A DNA stretch of 64,000 bases from JACKBK01 sp963707275 (GTDB lineage Bacteria > Chloroflexota > Anaerolineae > JAAEKA01), in the NCBI GenBank assembly GCA_963707275.1, contig CAVPPH010000011.1, forward strand, positions 165,757-229,756, given 5' to 3'. Below the pieces are notes generated by a model that saw only the letters and a list, made by a program, of their open reading frames with translations, did no database searches and had not been told where the DNA came from. This document shows, in pieces, positions 1 through 9,992 of this stretch (the first letter of the stretch is position 1; every line of letters starts with the position of its first letter). A program made the translations under genes and the position numbers.

Positions 1-1
1 T

Positions 2-532
2 GGTGTCATCCAGGGCATTTTTATATCGGTTAGCCTGGCCATGCTGGGTTTCATCTGGCGTGCATGGCGGCCCTATGATGCGGTGCTGGGCCGCGTCAAG
101 GGACTGAAGGGCTATCATGACATCACTCGCTATCCTGAGGCGCGACGTATCCCCGGGTTGGTGCTGTTCCGCTGGGACGCACCGCTCTTCTTCGCGAACG
201 CTGAGATTTTCCGGGAGCATGTGTTGCAGGCGGTAGCGACTGCACCCACACCAACCAGGTGGGTCGTCGTTTCCGCCGAACCTGTGACCGATATCGACGT
301 CACCGCGGCCGATGCGCTGTCGGCTCTCGACGATGATCTACAGAACGCGGGCATCGAGCTGTGTTTTGCGGAGATGAAAGACCCGGTCAAAGATCGGCTC
401 ATAAGCTACGGGCTGTTCAACAAGCTGGGGACCGATCTGTTCTTCCCGACGCTCGGGCGGGCCGTAAGCAGCTATCTCAAGGCGCATCCGGTGGAATGGT
501 CGGATTGGGAAGACTTGCCGTCGGGCGATTGA
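2..532 (+). CDS. SulP-family anion transporter, C-terminal STAS part (5' truncated by window edge)
   Basis: The frame is open from the left edge to a TGA at 532, so only the last ~177 residues are present. The segment begins with the end of a hydrophobic helix (SVSLAMLGFIWRAWRPYDAVLG), then YHDITRYPEARRIPGLVLFRWDAPLFFANAEIF (quoted here in parts), which is the usual linker and first strand of a SulP STAS domain. The later VTDIDVTAADAL and the alpha/beta pattern up to the end also fit STAS. In this family the membrane part moves sulfate, bicarbonate or similar anions across the inner membrane and the cytoplasmic STAS domain modulates it. The substrate cannot be told because the transport domain lies outside the window. 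A MITE-like repeat begins about 70 bases downstream. Confidence 0.85.
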   Translation, partial: GVIQGIFISVSLAMLGFIWRAWRPYDAVLGRVKGLKGYHDITRYPEARRIPGLVLFRWDAPLFFANAEIFREHVLQAVATAPTPTRWVVVSAEPVTDIDVTAADALSALDDDLQNAGIELCFAEMKDPVKDRLISYGLFNKLGTDLFFPTLGRAVSSYLKAHPVEWSDWEDLPSGD

Positions 533-600
533 GCGACGAGCCACTGGTAGCGTTCTGGCAGATCGGGAACGCCAGGTAGTAGCCGGCGAACTGCTTTTTG

Positions 601-688
601 GGTGTGTCCAGAATGAGTTAGAACGCCCTTGCTCTGGCCGGTCTCCGACCGAGTCCAGCAGAGAACTCTAACTTATTTTGGACGCACC
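601..688. repeat. MITE-like element with ~22-bp imperfect terminal inverted repeats
   Basis: GGTGTGTCCAGAATGAGTTA at 601 is mirrored by an inverted copy ending in GGACGCACC at 688; the 22-base arms differ at about four positions. The ~44-base interior holds a hairpin around GGCCGGTCTCCGACC. No gene fits inside. The same terminal repeat, diverged, bounds the element at 43833-44071, which argues for a non-autonomous transposable element rather than a terminator. Confidence 0.55.
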
Positions 689-986
689 TATTGTTTTTCC
701 GCCTTGCCAATCACATTCACCTGAAGGCTCACCTATGAAACCTCGATCGATTGCAATCCTTCTCGCGGCAATGCTTCTTGCGCTGGTGACCATGCTCAGC
801 CCGGTGAGCACACAGCGCATTCAGGATCCTTCGCCCAGCTGCTCGACTCGCCCTCTGCCGGCTCGCGCTCGTCGACATGATCGGCGGGGTCACCAACAAC
901 ATATCAAGTTCTTGCAAGACTTCGTCAACCTCCTGCCACCAGGCGCGCACCTGCTCTTCATCGACTAGCCGGGCAGCATCAACGAA
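689..986. other. Stretch with one doubtful small open frame
   Basis: On the plus strand a start at 735 gives MKPRSIAILLAAMLLALV, which resembles a signal peptide, but the frame soon becomes arginine-rich and ends at 968. No ribosome binding site of note precedes it. On the minus strand a frame at 729-1073 has some coding-like text (DEEQVRAWWQEVDEVLQEL), but it would run through the terminator hairpin at 987-1017. I cannot support either as a gene; a decayed small secreted protein is possible. Confidence 0.3.
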
Positions 987-1017
987 AACGGGCTTGTCCT
1001 TCAGTGACAGGCCCGTT
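987..1017 (-). terminator. Rho-independent terminator of the FtsX exporter operon
   Basis: A 12-bp stem (AACGGGC-T-TGTC paired with GACA-G-GCCCGTT, one U-G pair) with a 7-base loop. Read on the minus strand it is followed by TTTTCGTT, so it terminates minus-strand transcripts. It lies about 65 bases beyond the stop of the last small gene of the ABC operon. Confidence 0.65.
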
Positions 1018-1082
1018 CTTGCGTGGTCGTCGATGGACATCCGCGTATTGCACGTTCCGCCCTGCATCGGCATAATCTGACG

Positions 1083-1317
1083 TCAGGAAGCGTCCCCGCC
1101 CCACCGTTCAAGGAACACATACCATGTCGGGTGGACCCATCCCCATCTCCCAGAATCCACTATGTATGGCCCAAAAGGCGGCTTGCAGGTCTCCAACCAT
1201 CTGCATGGCGCCTGCCACACACAAACGGGCGAGGATGCGTATGACCCAGTGCTCCCGCCGAGTCGTCGCAATCGATCGTTTCGCCGTCGCCAGGTCACCG
1301 TTTATCTCATCGATCAT
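1083..1317 (-). CDS. Small hypothetical protein coupled to the FtsX permease (frame shift near its end)
   Basis: The ATG at 1317 overlaps the permease stop as ATGA, a typical translational-coupling overlap. The first ~50 residues (MIDEINGDLATAKRSIATTR, then a hydrophobic stretch ILARLCVAGAMQMVGDLQAA) read in one frame. The coding-like, tryptophan-rich tail (RWGWVHPTWYVFLERWGGD) reads in the next frame and stops at 1083, so one base is probably lost or gained near 1180. If the first frame is used unchanged the protein ends at 1108. I do not recognise a family. It is followed by the operon terminator at 987-1017. Confidence 0.45.
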
Positions 1318-4300
1318 TCGTAGCGCAAAGCCTCGGCCGGGTAGATGCGCGAGGCCTGATACGCGGGCAGCAAGGTCGTCAGCAGCGAGAAGCCATAGGC
1401 CGCCAGCACGATGACGCCGATCTGTAGCCAGGGCAGGGCGAAGACCTGGTCGGGCGACACGGTCTCAAAGAAGATGGACACGATCTCCCGGCCCAGCACC
1501 ACGCCTGCGATCACGCCGATGACGATGCCGGTCAGGGCGATGAGGCTGGATTCGAGCAGGAAGCTCACCGCCACCATGCGCGACTGATAGCCGATGGCGC
1601 GCAGCATGCCCACCTGCTGGCGGCGTTCCACCACACTGCGGGTGCTGATGACGCCCAGAGCGGCGATGCCCACCAGCAGGCCCAGCGCCAGAAAGCCCTG
1701 GAAGAGGCGCAGAATGCCCCGTGTCACCGACTGGGCGAGGGCGTTGTTTTCGGCCAGGATCGACGTCTCCAGGGCATTGCCCAGGAAAGTTCGCTCCAGG
1801 GTGGCCGCCACCTCGTGTACATCGGCTCCCTCGCTGACCTTGATGTAATACTCATCGAACGAGACAGGCTCGCCACTCAGGGCGGCCAGCAGGGCTGCGT
1901 TGCCCTGGATCGAGCCGCCGGCCAGCATGTCCTGATCTTTCAGGACGCCGATGACCTGCACAACTCGCTCCGCGCCAGCGCCTGTGCCCGTGCCGTCGAG
2001 CTGACGCAGCTTCAGGCTGATTTCTGGCAAAACGGCATCGTCGGGGCTGACGCCTGCCAGACGCAGCCCGTCGCGAAAGTTACGGTCGAAGCCCGGCCCG
2101 GGGGGATGGTTCTGTCTGAAAACATCGTTGGGGTCATAGATCAGGTTGGCCGTCACCACCACCACATCGTCTCGCTCGCGCAGGGCCTGCCACACGTCAG
2201 CGTCGCTGGCGAAGCCCGGCGCGCGGGCGCTGAACGCATAGTATTGCTCGGCCTGGTCCAGGTAGCCGGCGTTGACGCCGCTGATCTGGACGTAGCGCCA
2301 GTCGCTGCCCGGCGTTGCTTGCTCGTCGATTTGCTGCGCCTCGGCGGAGAAATCGGCGATGCTGCCCACAGCCGCTATCTCTTCCTGCGGGAAGTCGGGA
2401 CGAGCAGCGATCTCCGCTTGCAAATCTTCCATGGGGTCGAAGAAACTGAGCAGGGAGAAGCTGGCCTCGATCTCGAAGCCGGCGTTCTTGCCTTCGTCCG
2501 CTGTCACCAACGTCTCGGTGGCCGCGATCACCACCGACATGATGGTCACGGTGGTGATGACCATGGCGAAGAGCAGCATGGTCGTGCCGGTGCGGAAGCG
2601 GGAACTCAGGGGATAGGCAATGGCAGTCTTCAGCACGGGCGCCAGCGACCCGATACCGCCCAGAAGGCGCTGGACGGCCCAGGTCCAGGCGTCGGCGTTG
2701 AACATCACCACCAGGATCGCACCCAGGATGACCAGCGGTGCGGTCAGCCCAAACGACAACAGGGCCAGGTTCGGGTTCTGCTCGAAGAGATCGGTCGAGA
2801 CGCCCAGCCATTCGGTCCAGGGCGTGCCCCACAAGACGATCAGCCCCAGGCCGATGACGGTGTAGACCAGGCGCTGGATCCGTTCTTTGCGCCAGCGGGA
2901 GCCTTGCAGCACCTGCCCGATCAGCAGGCTGGCCCCTACCAAAACCAATGTGGCGACCAGCGTGATGCCGTTTTGCTCCAAATTGCCGGCGCGTGACGAC
3001 CAGGAGGATGCCTGCAGCGATCAGCAGCAGCGGCCCAAGGATGACTTGCAGCACGCCCAGGATGGTTGACCCACCGTTGGTCACGGCGTTATCTGGCAGG
3101 TCTTTGATGGCAGCCACCACATTCATGCGGCTGACCCGCCATGCTGCCACCGTCACGACCAGGAAGGTGAAGAGCACACCCGCGGCATAGGCGATGACGA
3201 CCGACGTCGGCGCCACCCGGAAGTGGAAGGTGAAGATGCTGGTCTGGACGCCCAACTGGCCGGCCACGTTGTTGAACAGGCCGCCGATGAAGCCGATCAT
3301 CGCGTAGGAGACGGCCAGACCCAGGGCGATACCCACGGCGGCCGCGGCCAGGTCGTAGATCACACCCTCGGCCACGAACATCTGGATCACGTGGCTGCGC
3401 TGCATGCCGATGGCCCTGGCCACGCCGATCTCGCTGCGGCGCTCGGCCGCCAACATGACGAAGATCAGGAAGATCAGCAAGATCGCGGCCAGGATTGACA
3501 GCAGGCCGAAGAGGGAGAACACGGAGGTGAAGATGGTCCCGCCCACTTTGGCCGCGCTGACGATGGTGGACTTGCTCAGCGGCTCCAGCAGGTCGAACTC
3601 GTTGAGCTGCCGCAGCGCCCGGTCGAGATCGGTGGCGTCCTGCGGGGCGAGATCCAGCCCCGTCAGCCAGTCGCGCACGTCATTTTCGGCCAGCAGGGTG
3701 CGCAACTCGTCGCTCACATCCGGCTTGTCCAACTCGGCGGGCAGGGTCTCGATCTGCGCTGCCAGCTCGTCCAGCCCGGCTGCATTGCGAATGAGACCGG
3801 CGATGAAGGGGGGCGGGCCTTGCACGGAATTGGCCACTCTGGCAACCGCTTGTCCGGCTCGCCTGTCCAGAACCGTTCTGACCGCCGGCCGGCGCAGGAT
3901 GGCCACGACCCGTTCCACCGCGGCCGGGTCCATGGCCAGCACCCGCAGGCGCTGGCTCACCGCGTCGGTGTGCACCAGCCCCGACTGGTCGTCCCCCAGG
4001 TTGGAGACCAGCACGTTGTTGACTTTGCCGCCCATGAAGAGCAGCTTTTGCGCTTCGTCCAGGGGCAGCATCACGACGGGCAGCAACGCGCCCATCGGTC
4101 CGGCCTCCTCCACGATGGCCTTGACCCGGTAGCGCACCGGCAGCGGGCCGATGAAGATCTCCACCACATCGCCGGCCTGCGCGTTCAACTGCTCGGCTCC
4201 CAGGCGGTTGAGGTAGAGGTCGCCCTGGCGCAATTGCAGACCAGCCTGCCCCAACACGCTGTCGATGTCCTCGCCAATGGTGTTGAGGTTGACGGCGCCC

Positions 4301-5320
4301 AGCAGGCTGGTGGTTGTGCTTTGGATACCGGACGCATCGATCCCCAGCGCGTCCAGGCTGACGGTCGTGGTTGTGACGCCCAGGGCATTCAGTCGCTCCT
4401 GATTCAGGCCCAGCGCGTCCAAACTCAGCGATCTCGATGCCGGCCTCCTCCAGGGGCGTGGTGTCGATGCCCATGCCCTGAAGGGTCTGCAGATCGAGGT
4501 TCACGTCGGCCAGATCGAAGCTACCGGCATCGCCGACAGCCGTCAGCGCTGCGCCGCCGGCCACGATGGCAGTGACCGCGTCGGTCAGGGTGAAATCTTG
4601 TAAGCCCAGCCCGGCGCCGGTCTGTCTCCACCGAATCGAAGAGATTGCCCGCCTGCGCGAACAAGTTGCCGATGCCCGGCTGCAGGCTTTCGATCTCCAC
4701 CGGCCGGCCATCGACCGCGGTCAGCCCGAAGTTCTGGTCGTAGTCGCTGTCCACGGCAAAGATGAAGCCCAGCGGCTCGCCCTGGCCGCTGTTGACATCG
4801 CGGATGATGGTGGGGAAGATGATGGAGCCGGCCACCGCGTCGATCAACGGCTCGTCGGCGGCTTCGGCCTGCAACTGCTCGAAGCGCGCTTCGCTGATGC
4901 CGAACAGATTTCCCTCCAGAACGGTGAGTACCGTACTCACGCCGCCCTGCCAGCAGGCTGTTCAGGTTTTCCTCGGCCGCGGTGGCAGGGTCAGCCACCG
5001 CGACGTCGCCATCTTCAAAGCCGGTCAGCAACGACAGAATGGGGGGCGCGACGATCTCGTCCACCGCGCCGTAGGCGTCGATGGCGTTGCGCTGCACCGA
5101 GTAGTTGAGGGTGTCGCCCAGGCTGAGCGAGCTGATGAAGATGACCGTGCTCAGGGTCAGGCCCAGAATGATCAGCAGCGACTGGGCGGGCCGGCGCGGA
5201 ATGTTGCGCAGGCCCAGCTTGATCAGCACGGGATTGCGCAGCGCCGCGATGAGCAGCCACAGCAGGATCAGGCCGACGCCAACCGAGCAGAACAACGGCG
5301 AGGATTTCGCTGGCTGTCAC
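1314..5320 (-). CDS. MacB/FtsX-type ABC transporter permease, very long, several frame shifts
   Basis: Membrane component of an ABC exporter of the FtsX/MacB superfamily, partner of the ATPase just upstream. It starts at GTG 5320, overlapping the ATPase stop (GTGA). Joined across about five frame breaks (near 5297, 4950, 4640, 4430 and 2980) it is ~1,335 residues. It has an N-terminal membrane helix, then RNIPRRPAQSLLIILGLTLS, typical of the first FtsX transmembrane segment. A long extracytoplasmic region follows with DALG-rich repeats (roughly residues 270-330). The first FtsX core includes AERRSEIGVARAIGMQRSHV, and the second, at the C-terminus, VERRQQVGMLRAIGYQSRMV and LLPAYQASRIYPAEALRYE. 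Two FtsX cores in one chain is the usual build of large lipid or lipoprotein exporters in Gram-positives and Chloroflexota. The cargo is unknown. The breaks could be sequencing indels, because both sides keep family motifs. Confidence 0.8.
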
Positions 5321-5991
5321 AGGATCAGCCCATCACGCATGCGCACGATGCGGTCGCACAGCTCGCCAACCTCGCGGTTGTGGGTGACGATGACCAGGGT
5401 TTGCTCGAGCTCCTGGTTGAGGCCGCGCAATAAGGTCAGCACATCGGCGGCAGTTTCGCTGTCCAGGTTGCCGGTGGGCTCGTCGGCCCAGACGATGGCC
5501 GGGTTGTTGATGAGGGCGCGGGCGATGGTCACTCGCTGGCGCTGGCCCGCGGAAAGCTCGGCCGGGCGGTGATTGGCGCGGTCGGAGAGATCGACCTGGG
5601 CCAGGGCGTCGAGGGCCTTCTGCCGCGCCACCTTGGGCTTGACCCCGCTGACCAGCAAGGGCAGCTCGACGTTTTCAACCGCGGTGATCACCGGCAGCAG
5701 ATTGAAGGTCTGAAAGACGAAGCCCATGCGCTCGGCGCGGTAAGCGGTGCGTTTGCGGTCGCCCATCTTCTGCATATCCACGCCCTCGATCAGCACCTGG
5801 CCGGAATCGAATTCATCCAGCCCCGACAGGCAGTTGAGCATGGTCGTCTTGCCGCAGCCCGATGGCCCCATGATCGCGACCATCTCGCCCTGGTTGACGT
5901 TGAGATCGATTCCGCGCAGGGCGTGTACTTCCAGAGTGCCGGTGCGAAACGATTTTTGCACCTGGCTGGCAACGATAATGGGTTGTGGCAT
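5317..5991 (-). CDS. ABC transporter ATP-binding protein, LolD/MacB type
   Basis: 224-residue ATPase, the normal length for the MacB/LolD export family. Visible motifs are Walker A GPSGCGKT near residue 40, the Q-loop FVFQTFNLLPV, signature LSAGQRQR (A in place of the usual second G), Walker B AIVWADEPTGNLD and the H-loop VIVTHN. It hydrolyses ATP in the cytoplasm to drive the FtsX permease encoded next, with which it overlaps by GTGA. The start at ATG 5991 is preceded by GAGG about eleven bases upstream. It is first in the minus-strand operon ending at 987. Confidence 0.92.
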   Translation of the reverse strand: MPQPIIVASQVQKSFRTGTLEVHALRGIDLNVNQGEMVAIMGPSGCGKTTMLNCLSGLDEFDSGQVLIEGVDMQKMGDRKRTAYRAERMGFVFQTFNLLPVITAVENVELPLLVSGVKPKVARQKALDALAQVDLSDRANHRPAELSAGQRQRVTIARALINNPAIVWADEPTGNLDSETAADVLTLLRGLNQELEQTLVIVTHNREVGELCDRIVRMRDGLIL

Positions 5992-6162
5992 TGGGATTAG
6001 ACCTCAGATCGATTTGCTCTTGATTATCGCCGATGAGGAGATGCGCAGTCCGTACGGGGCATTCCGCATCGGCACCGTGCCAACATGCTGAGAGCGCGCG
6101 TTGGCTGTGTGACATGGGCTTACTTCCTCTACGTACGTGACCTGTTTACGGTTTCTCCGTAC

Positions 6163-6198
6163 AAAAAAAGCGCAGTCCACAGGATCGCGGACCGCGCT
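6163..6198 (-). terminator. Strong Rho-independent terminator after the kinase-receiver-helicase operon
   Basis: On the minus strand AGCGCGGTCC and GGACTGCGCT form a 10-bp stem (one G-U pair) with a 10-base loop, followed directly by seven T. It ends minus-strand transcription 23 bases after the last small open frame (stop at 6221) of the operon that begins at 12487. Confidence 0.88.
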
Positions 6199-6220
6199 GC
6201 AAGTCATCTGGAGAAGCTGG

Positions 6221-6329
6221 TCATTCTCCCAGCAGTTCCAGCATTTTGTCGTACACCAAGTTGCTTCGTGGCAGGATCAGCCGCCGGATCCACCGAGTTG
6301 TGGGGAATGTCCAGCGACGGCTCGAGGAT
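6221..6329 (-). CDS. Possible small protein between helicase and terminator (doubtful)
   Basis: After the helicase stop at 6348, an AAGGAG at 6338-6343 sits eight bases before an ATC codon (6329) that opens ILEPSLDIPHNSVDPAADP. A one-base shift then leads to LPRSNLVYDKMLELLGE and a stop at 6221, just before the terminator. Both parts look like real protein text and the ribosome site is well placed. The start codon would have to be ATC or a misread ATG. The text could instead be an extension of the helicase C-terminus, since the first part is in the helicase frame beyond its TGA. Confidence 0.25.
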
Positions 6330-6347
6330 GGTGGTTTCTCCTTGGGA

Positions 6348-9300
6348 TCACGCTGCGCCAATCTGCAGCCAGCCGGCCACGATGCGGTCGTCGCTGCCGT
6401 CGATGACTCCGGCCAGATGCTGCTGCAACTCGGCAGGCACATCGGCACGCGGGTCCTGGGCGTAGACCAACGGCGCATGACCGTCGCCCGCCAGTTTCTC
6501 GCCGCTGAAGAGATTGACGGCAACCTCGTGTTCGTGCTTGACGGCGATGTTCTCGCGGCGCTGCCAGAGACGTTCCGTCCGATTGTACCTGACCTGCATG
6601 GTGGAACCGTAGGCTTTCACCAGTTCGAAGATGTGGGTGACCTTGTTGTAGTGGCGCATCAGAGCGATGGCGATGGCGGTCCGCTCGTCGTCGGTCAGGC
6701 ATGAAAGCCCCTGAGCCTCGACGCGCGCTTGCTGATCTGCCGGCGCGACTTCGGCCAGCAGCGCCATAAGTCCTCTGTCGAGGACGGTATCTGTCTGCTG
6801 CTGGCCAAGATCCATTTCGAGAATTTCGGCCACGTCATCAGGAAGGTCGTCCTGCTCCAGCGGGCTGTGCAGTTGGCTGCCGATCAGGGCAGTGATCAGA
6901 CGATAGCAGTCATTGGTCCAGGTACGCCGGGCGCGGATGGCGCGACCGCGCAGTTGCTGCCACGCGGTCACGTCGCGGGTCGCAGTGGCGTCGATCAGCA
7001 CGTTGGGCGAGATCACATTCCAACCGGTGCGCGCCCAACTGGATACCACCACTACGTTGATGGGCAACGATTCGGCGTCAACGATGCGCGAGGTGAGGTC
7101 GTACATCAGCAGCTTGCGGTTGCCGCTGGACATGGGAATGACGAAGAACTTCTGCCGAGCGCCGCTGACCTGTTCCAGTTCCGCTACCTGCGCCTGCCGG
7201 AAGTAGCGCGCGATGATCGCGTAATCGAAGAAAGTGTTCAACAGGTCGGCGAAGTGGATGTTGCGCAGGTCCATGCGCGCCAGCAAGCGTTCTCCGGCAG
7301 ACCCCAGATCCAGCTTGCGCACCTGCTGCCGCAGGGGACGCAGCACGCGCCGGCTGAAGTCGCCGGGCCGGGCGGCGTGGACGTTTTCCAACCGCGGGAT
7401 GTAGTTGCCGATCAACGCATTCCAGCGACTGTGCAGATCGTCCCGCACCTGGGCAGGAATATTGAGGCCCTGGAAGACCAGATCAAACATCGCGCCGGCG
7501 ATCTCGCCTTGCATCAGTTCCCGTTCCACAAACCGTGAGATGCGCGGCGGCAGCGGGTCCGCCTCGTCGTAGGGAAGATACTGCTCGCTGGACAGGACCG
7601 CGTAAGGCGTGAATCGCTCATCGCCCAGCAGTTGGGCGTACAGTCCGCCCAGCCCCTCATAGCCCGGCACGGCCAACCCCTGTTTCCACTGAATACGGCG
7701 CGCGTTGTCGAATATGATGATCCCGCTCACCGGTCGCGTGCTGCGTTCGGCCTCAATAATCGCCTTGATCGTCTCGACGCGGCCTTCGCCGACCCGTCGA
7801 TACCATTCGCTGAGGGATTCGTACAGACCGACGATGTTGGAGGACAGGCCGTTCTTGACGGCTTCGTTGCGCGTCGCCTGGTTGGTGGCCGCGGCGAATG
7901 CCTCACGCATCGCCTGCACGTCGAAGCCGATGGCAAAAGCCGGCGCTTGAAGACGTTGCAAAGTCGACGGCAGGTAGATGAGTTCCGCCAGTTCGGCCTT
8001 AATGGCCTCCAATTCGCCCAGGAGCGTTTGGAAAGCGTCCTCGTCCGCGCCCGCCTCGCGCACCAGATCGCTGTCTGACCATCCGCGGGCAATCTGAACC
8101 GTGCTGACCAGCTTGCTTTCGGTCAACTGCAGGTTGTCGCCTGACTCCCAGCCGGCCAGCCGGCTGGGCAGCGCAGTGGCCCAGTCCTTGCGTCCCTGAT
8201 ACATGCCCAGCAGCTCGTGGCCGATGTCGACGCGGTCATCCATGGGCAGGTCAGCAAACCAGGCGCGCAGTTGCTTGCCGCCAACCAGGTCCATGAATGC
8301 GCTGGTATGCGTTTTATAGTCGTCCAGCAGCTCCCGGATACGGCGTTCGCGCACGGAGTAGGAGAAAGGCGCGCCCAGTTCGGCGAAAGGCGCGACGTAG
8401 CCGGCCGCAATCAGTTCGTCGATGGGAATAGTGTAAGCCAGCTGCAGGCCCAGCCGGGCAAAGCGAGAGCGGTAGGCCTCGGCAGTGCCGGTGAAGCCGA
8501 TCAGGCTGTGCAGGCTGCCGTCATCGAGCCATTCGACCATCAATCGGATGACGTCCGAGGAGACACTCTTCAAGTTGTCGGCGACCTTGTGCACCTCATC
8601 AAGGATGACATGTTGCACGTTGGCGCTCTGCAGAAACATCTCGATGGAGTCTACGTCGAAGCCGCCTTTGCCTACCGCCGAACCGGCCTGCGACAGTGCC
8701 GTGTAGGTCATCAGCAGGATGGCAGGATGGTTTCCAGTGCGCTTCTGAAAGCGCTCCAACTGGTTCGGCGTGCCGGCAAAGACCATCTCCGGCGGAAGAC
8801 GCAGACCGATAGACTTGTAGCACAACTCGCCAGACCATTGCTGGAGATAGTTGCTGGTGGGAACAAGCACCAGGATCGACTGGCCCGCCCGCAGGCTGCG
8901 CAGCCAGTCCTGGATGCACAACATGCCGATCATCGTCTTGCCGCTGCCGGTAGGCGCCTCTACCAGTTGCCCGCCATAGCCGTAGCCCCGGAAGACCGCG
9001 TAGGCCTCGTACTGGTAAGGCCGCGGATAGGACGATCCGATCAAATCAGCGTAGGTCCAGGGGCTGGCGTGCGACACCCGGCCCTCGAGCAATGTCACCA
9101 CCAGGTCGATAAAAAGTGCCGCACTGGCATTTCCCAGACCCGTCACCTGGCTGAACAGCGTGCGGAAGGTGCTCTGTCGTCCGGCCACGTCGCTCAGCCC
9201 CGAATACCCCGCCGCTTCGAACCGGCTGTACACCTCCGGCCCCACCAGGGCGCGCAGGCTGGGAGCATCGACATCCATGTCGGTGTACGTTCGTTGCGTC

Positions 9301-9992
9301 CGTGCGTAACGCACCGGCCGCTGGTCGGCCACAGTCACGTGATCGGAGGCCGTCAGGTCCTTGAGATGGCGCAGTACGGTGCCCCTGGCAACCTCCATGA
9401 TATTCAAGCCGTTGACCAGCGTTACGATGACATCCGGGTCGAGGGGTTCGGCGCTCTCCTGCAAAGCCCGCATCACCAGGTCGCGCACCAGATCATCGCG
9501 GCCGCGGCGATCAAGGACCAAAGCCACTGGCACGTTGTGCGGCGACTGCTGGTGCATATGCATCATCGCCCGGTGCAGCGTGGCGAGATTGCGCATGGCC
9601 GCCTGGGCCAGCGCCTCCTTGCCCGCGTTCAGCGCCGAGCGCAGGATGTAAATGGTGCGGCCATGATAAACAGCCAGCCGGAAATAGGCGCTGCGCTGGC
9701 GAGCGGCGTCGTTCTGGGCGAGGGCCGCGGCGAACTCAGTCTGTTCCAGGTCGATCAGCGCCTGGGCCTGCCAATAGCTGCGGCGGGCCTGCGCATCCTC
9801 GATGATCGTCACGGGCGCGTCCTGGAGTTCCCCGCTGCCGGTATCGTCTTCCTCACCGTTCTCGTCGTCCTCTTCCCGGATGAATTCGGCTTCCTCCAAC
9901 GCCCTGGCGGCCTCGAGCTCGCGCGCCGACTCCAGGAATTCCTCCAGCTCCAGTTCCTCGTCCGATTGGTAGACTTGTTCGTCCATCGTCAT
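6348..9992 (-). CDS. Large SF2 (DEAD/DEAH-like) helicase with N-terminal extension, 1214 aa
   Basis: Intact 1,214-residue protein. Residues 1-60 are strongly acidic. Residues ~185-235 look like a winged-helix (VNGLNIMEVARGTVLRHLKDL). The helicase core follows: PYQYEAYAVF before motif I APTGSGKT (346-353), motif Ia VPTSNYLQQW, motif II DEVH (465-468), motif III GFTGTAEA, and after a ~450-residue insertion motif VI QQLRGRAIRARR near residue 1030. These show an ATP-driven nucleic-acid translocase or remodeller of superfamily 2. The wide gap between the two RecA lobes is unusual, and I cannot assign a named subfamily or see a nuclease motif. The ATG at 9992 overlaps the stop of the CheY-like receiver gene (ATGA), so the two are translationally coupled and follow a histidine kinase. 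That placement suggests signal-dependent use, for example in stress response or defence (inference). Confidence 0.85.
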   Translation of the reverse strand: MTMDEQVYQSDEELELEEFLESARELEAARALEEAEFIREEDDENGEEDDTGSGELQDAPVTIIEDAQARRSYWQAQALIDLEQTEFAAALAQNDAARQRSAYFRLAVYHGRTIYILRSALNAGKEALAQAAMRNLATLHRAMMHMHQQSPHNVPVALVLDRRGRDDLVRDLVMRALQESAEPLDPDVIVTLVNGLNIMEVARGTVLRHLKDLTASDHVTVADQRPVRYARTQRTYTDMDVDAPSLRALVGPEVYSRFEAAGYSGLSDVAGRQSTFRTLFSQVTGLGNASAALFIDLVVTLLEGRVSHASPWTYADLIGSSYPRPYQYEAYAVFRGYGYGGQLVEAPTGSGKTMIGMLCIQDWLRSLRAGQSILVLVPTSNYLQQWSGELCYKSIGLRLPPEMVFAGTPNQLERFQKRTGNHPAILLMTYTALSQAGSAVGKGGFDVDSIEMFLQSANVQHVILDEVHKVADNLKSVSSDVIRLMVEWLDDGSLHSLIGFTGTAEAYRSRFARLGLQLAYTIPIDELIAAGYVAPFAELGAPFSYSVRERRIRELLDDYKTHTSAFMDLVGGKQLRAWFADLPMDDRVDIGHELLGMYQGRKDWATALPSRLAGWESGDNLQLTESKLVSTVQIARGWSDSDLVREAGADEDAFQTLLGELEAIKAELAELIYLPSTLQRLQAPAFAIGFDVQAMREAFAAATNQATRNEAVKNGLSSNIVGLYESLSEWYRRVGEGRVETIKAIIEAERSTRPVSGIIIFDNARRIQWKQGLAVPGYEGLGGLYAQLLGDERFTPYAVLSSEQYLPYDEADPLPPRISRFVERELMQGEIAGAMFDLVFQGLNIPAQVRDDLHSRWNALIGNYIPRLENVHAARPGDFSRRVLRPLRQQVRKLDLGSAGERLLARMDLRNIHFADLLNTFFDYAIIARYFRQAQVAELEQVSGARQKFFVIPMSSGNRKLLMYDLTSRIVDAESLPINVVVVSSWARTGWNVISPNVLIDATATRDVTAWQQLRGRAIRARRTWTNDCYRLITALIGSQLHSPLEQDDLPDDVAEILEMDLGQQQTDTVLDRGLMALLAEVAPADQQARVEAQGLSCLTDDERTAIAIALMRHYNKVTHIFELVKAYGSTMQVRYNRTERLWQRRENIAVKHEHEVAVNLFSGEKLAGDGHAPLVYAQDPRADVPAELQQHLAGVIDGSDDRIVAGWLQIGAA

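Noticed and set aside
729..1073. Minus-strand frame with some coding-like residues
   Set aside because: It would span the minus-strand terminator at 987-1017, has no ribosome site and becomes Arg-rich.
6348..6350. The helicase TGA stop as a selenocysteine codon
   Set aside because: The same frame continues for some residues, but there is no Cys/Sec site in the helicase family there and the following text needs a frame shift.
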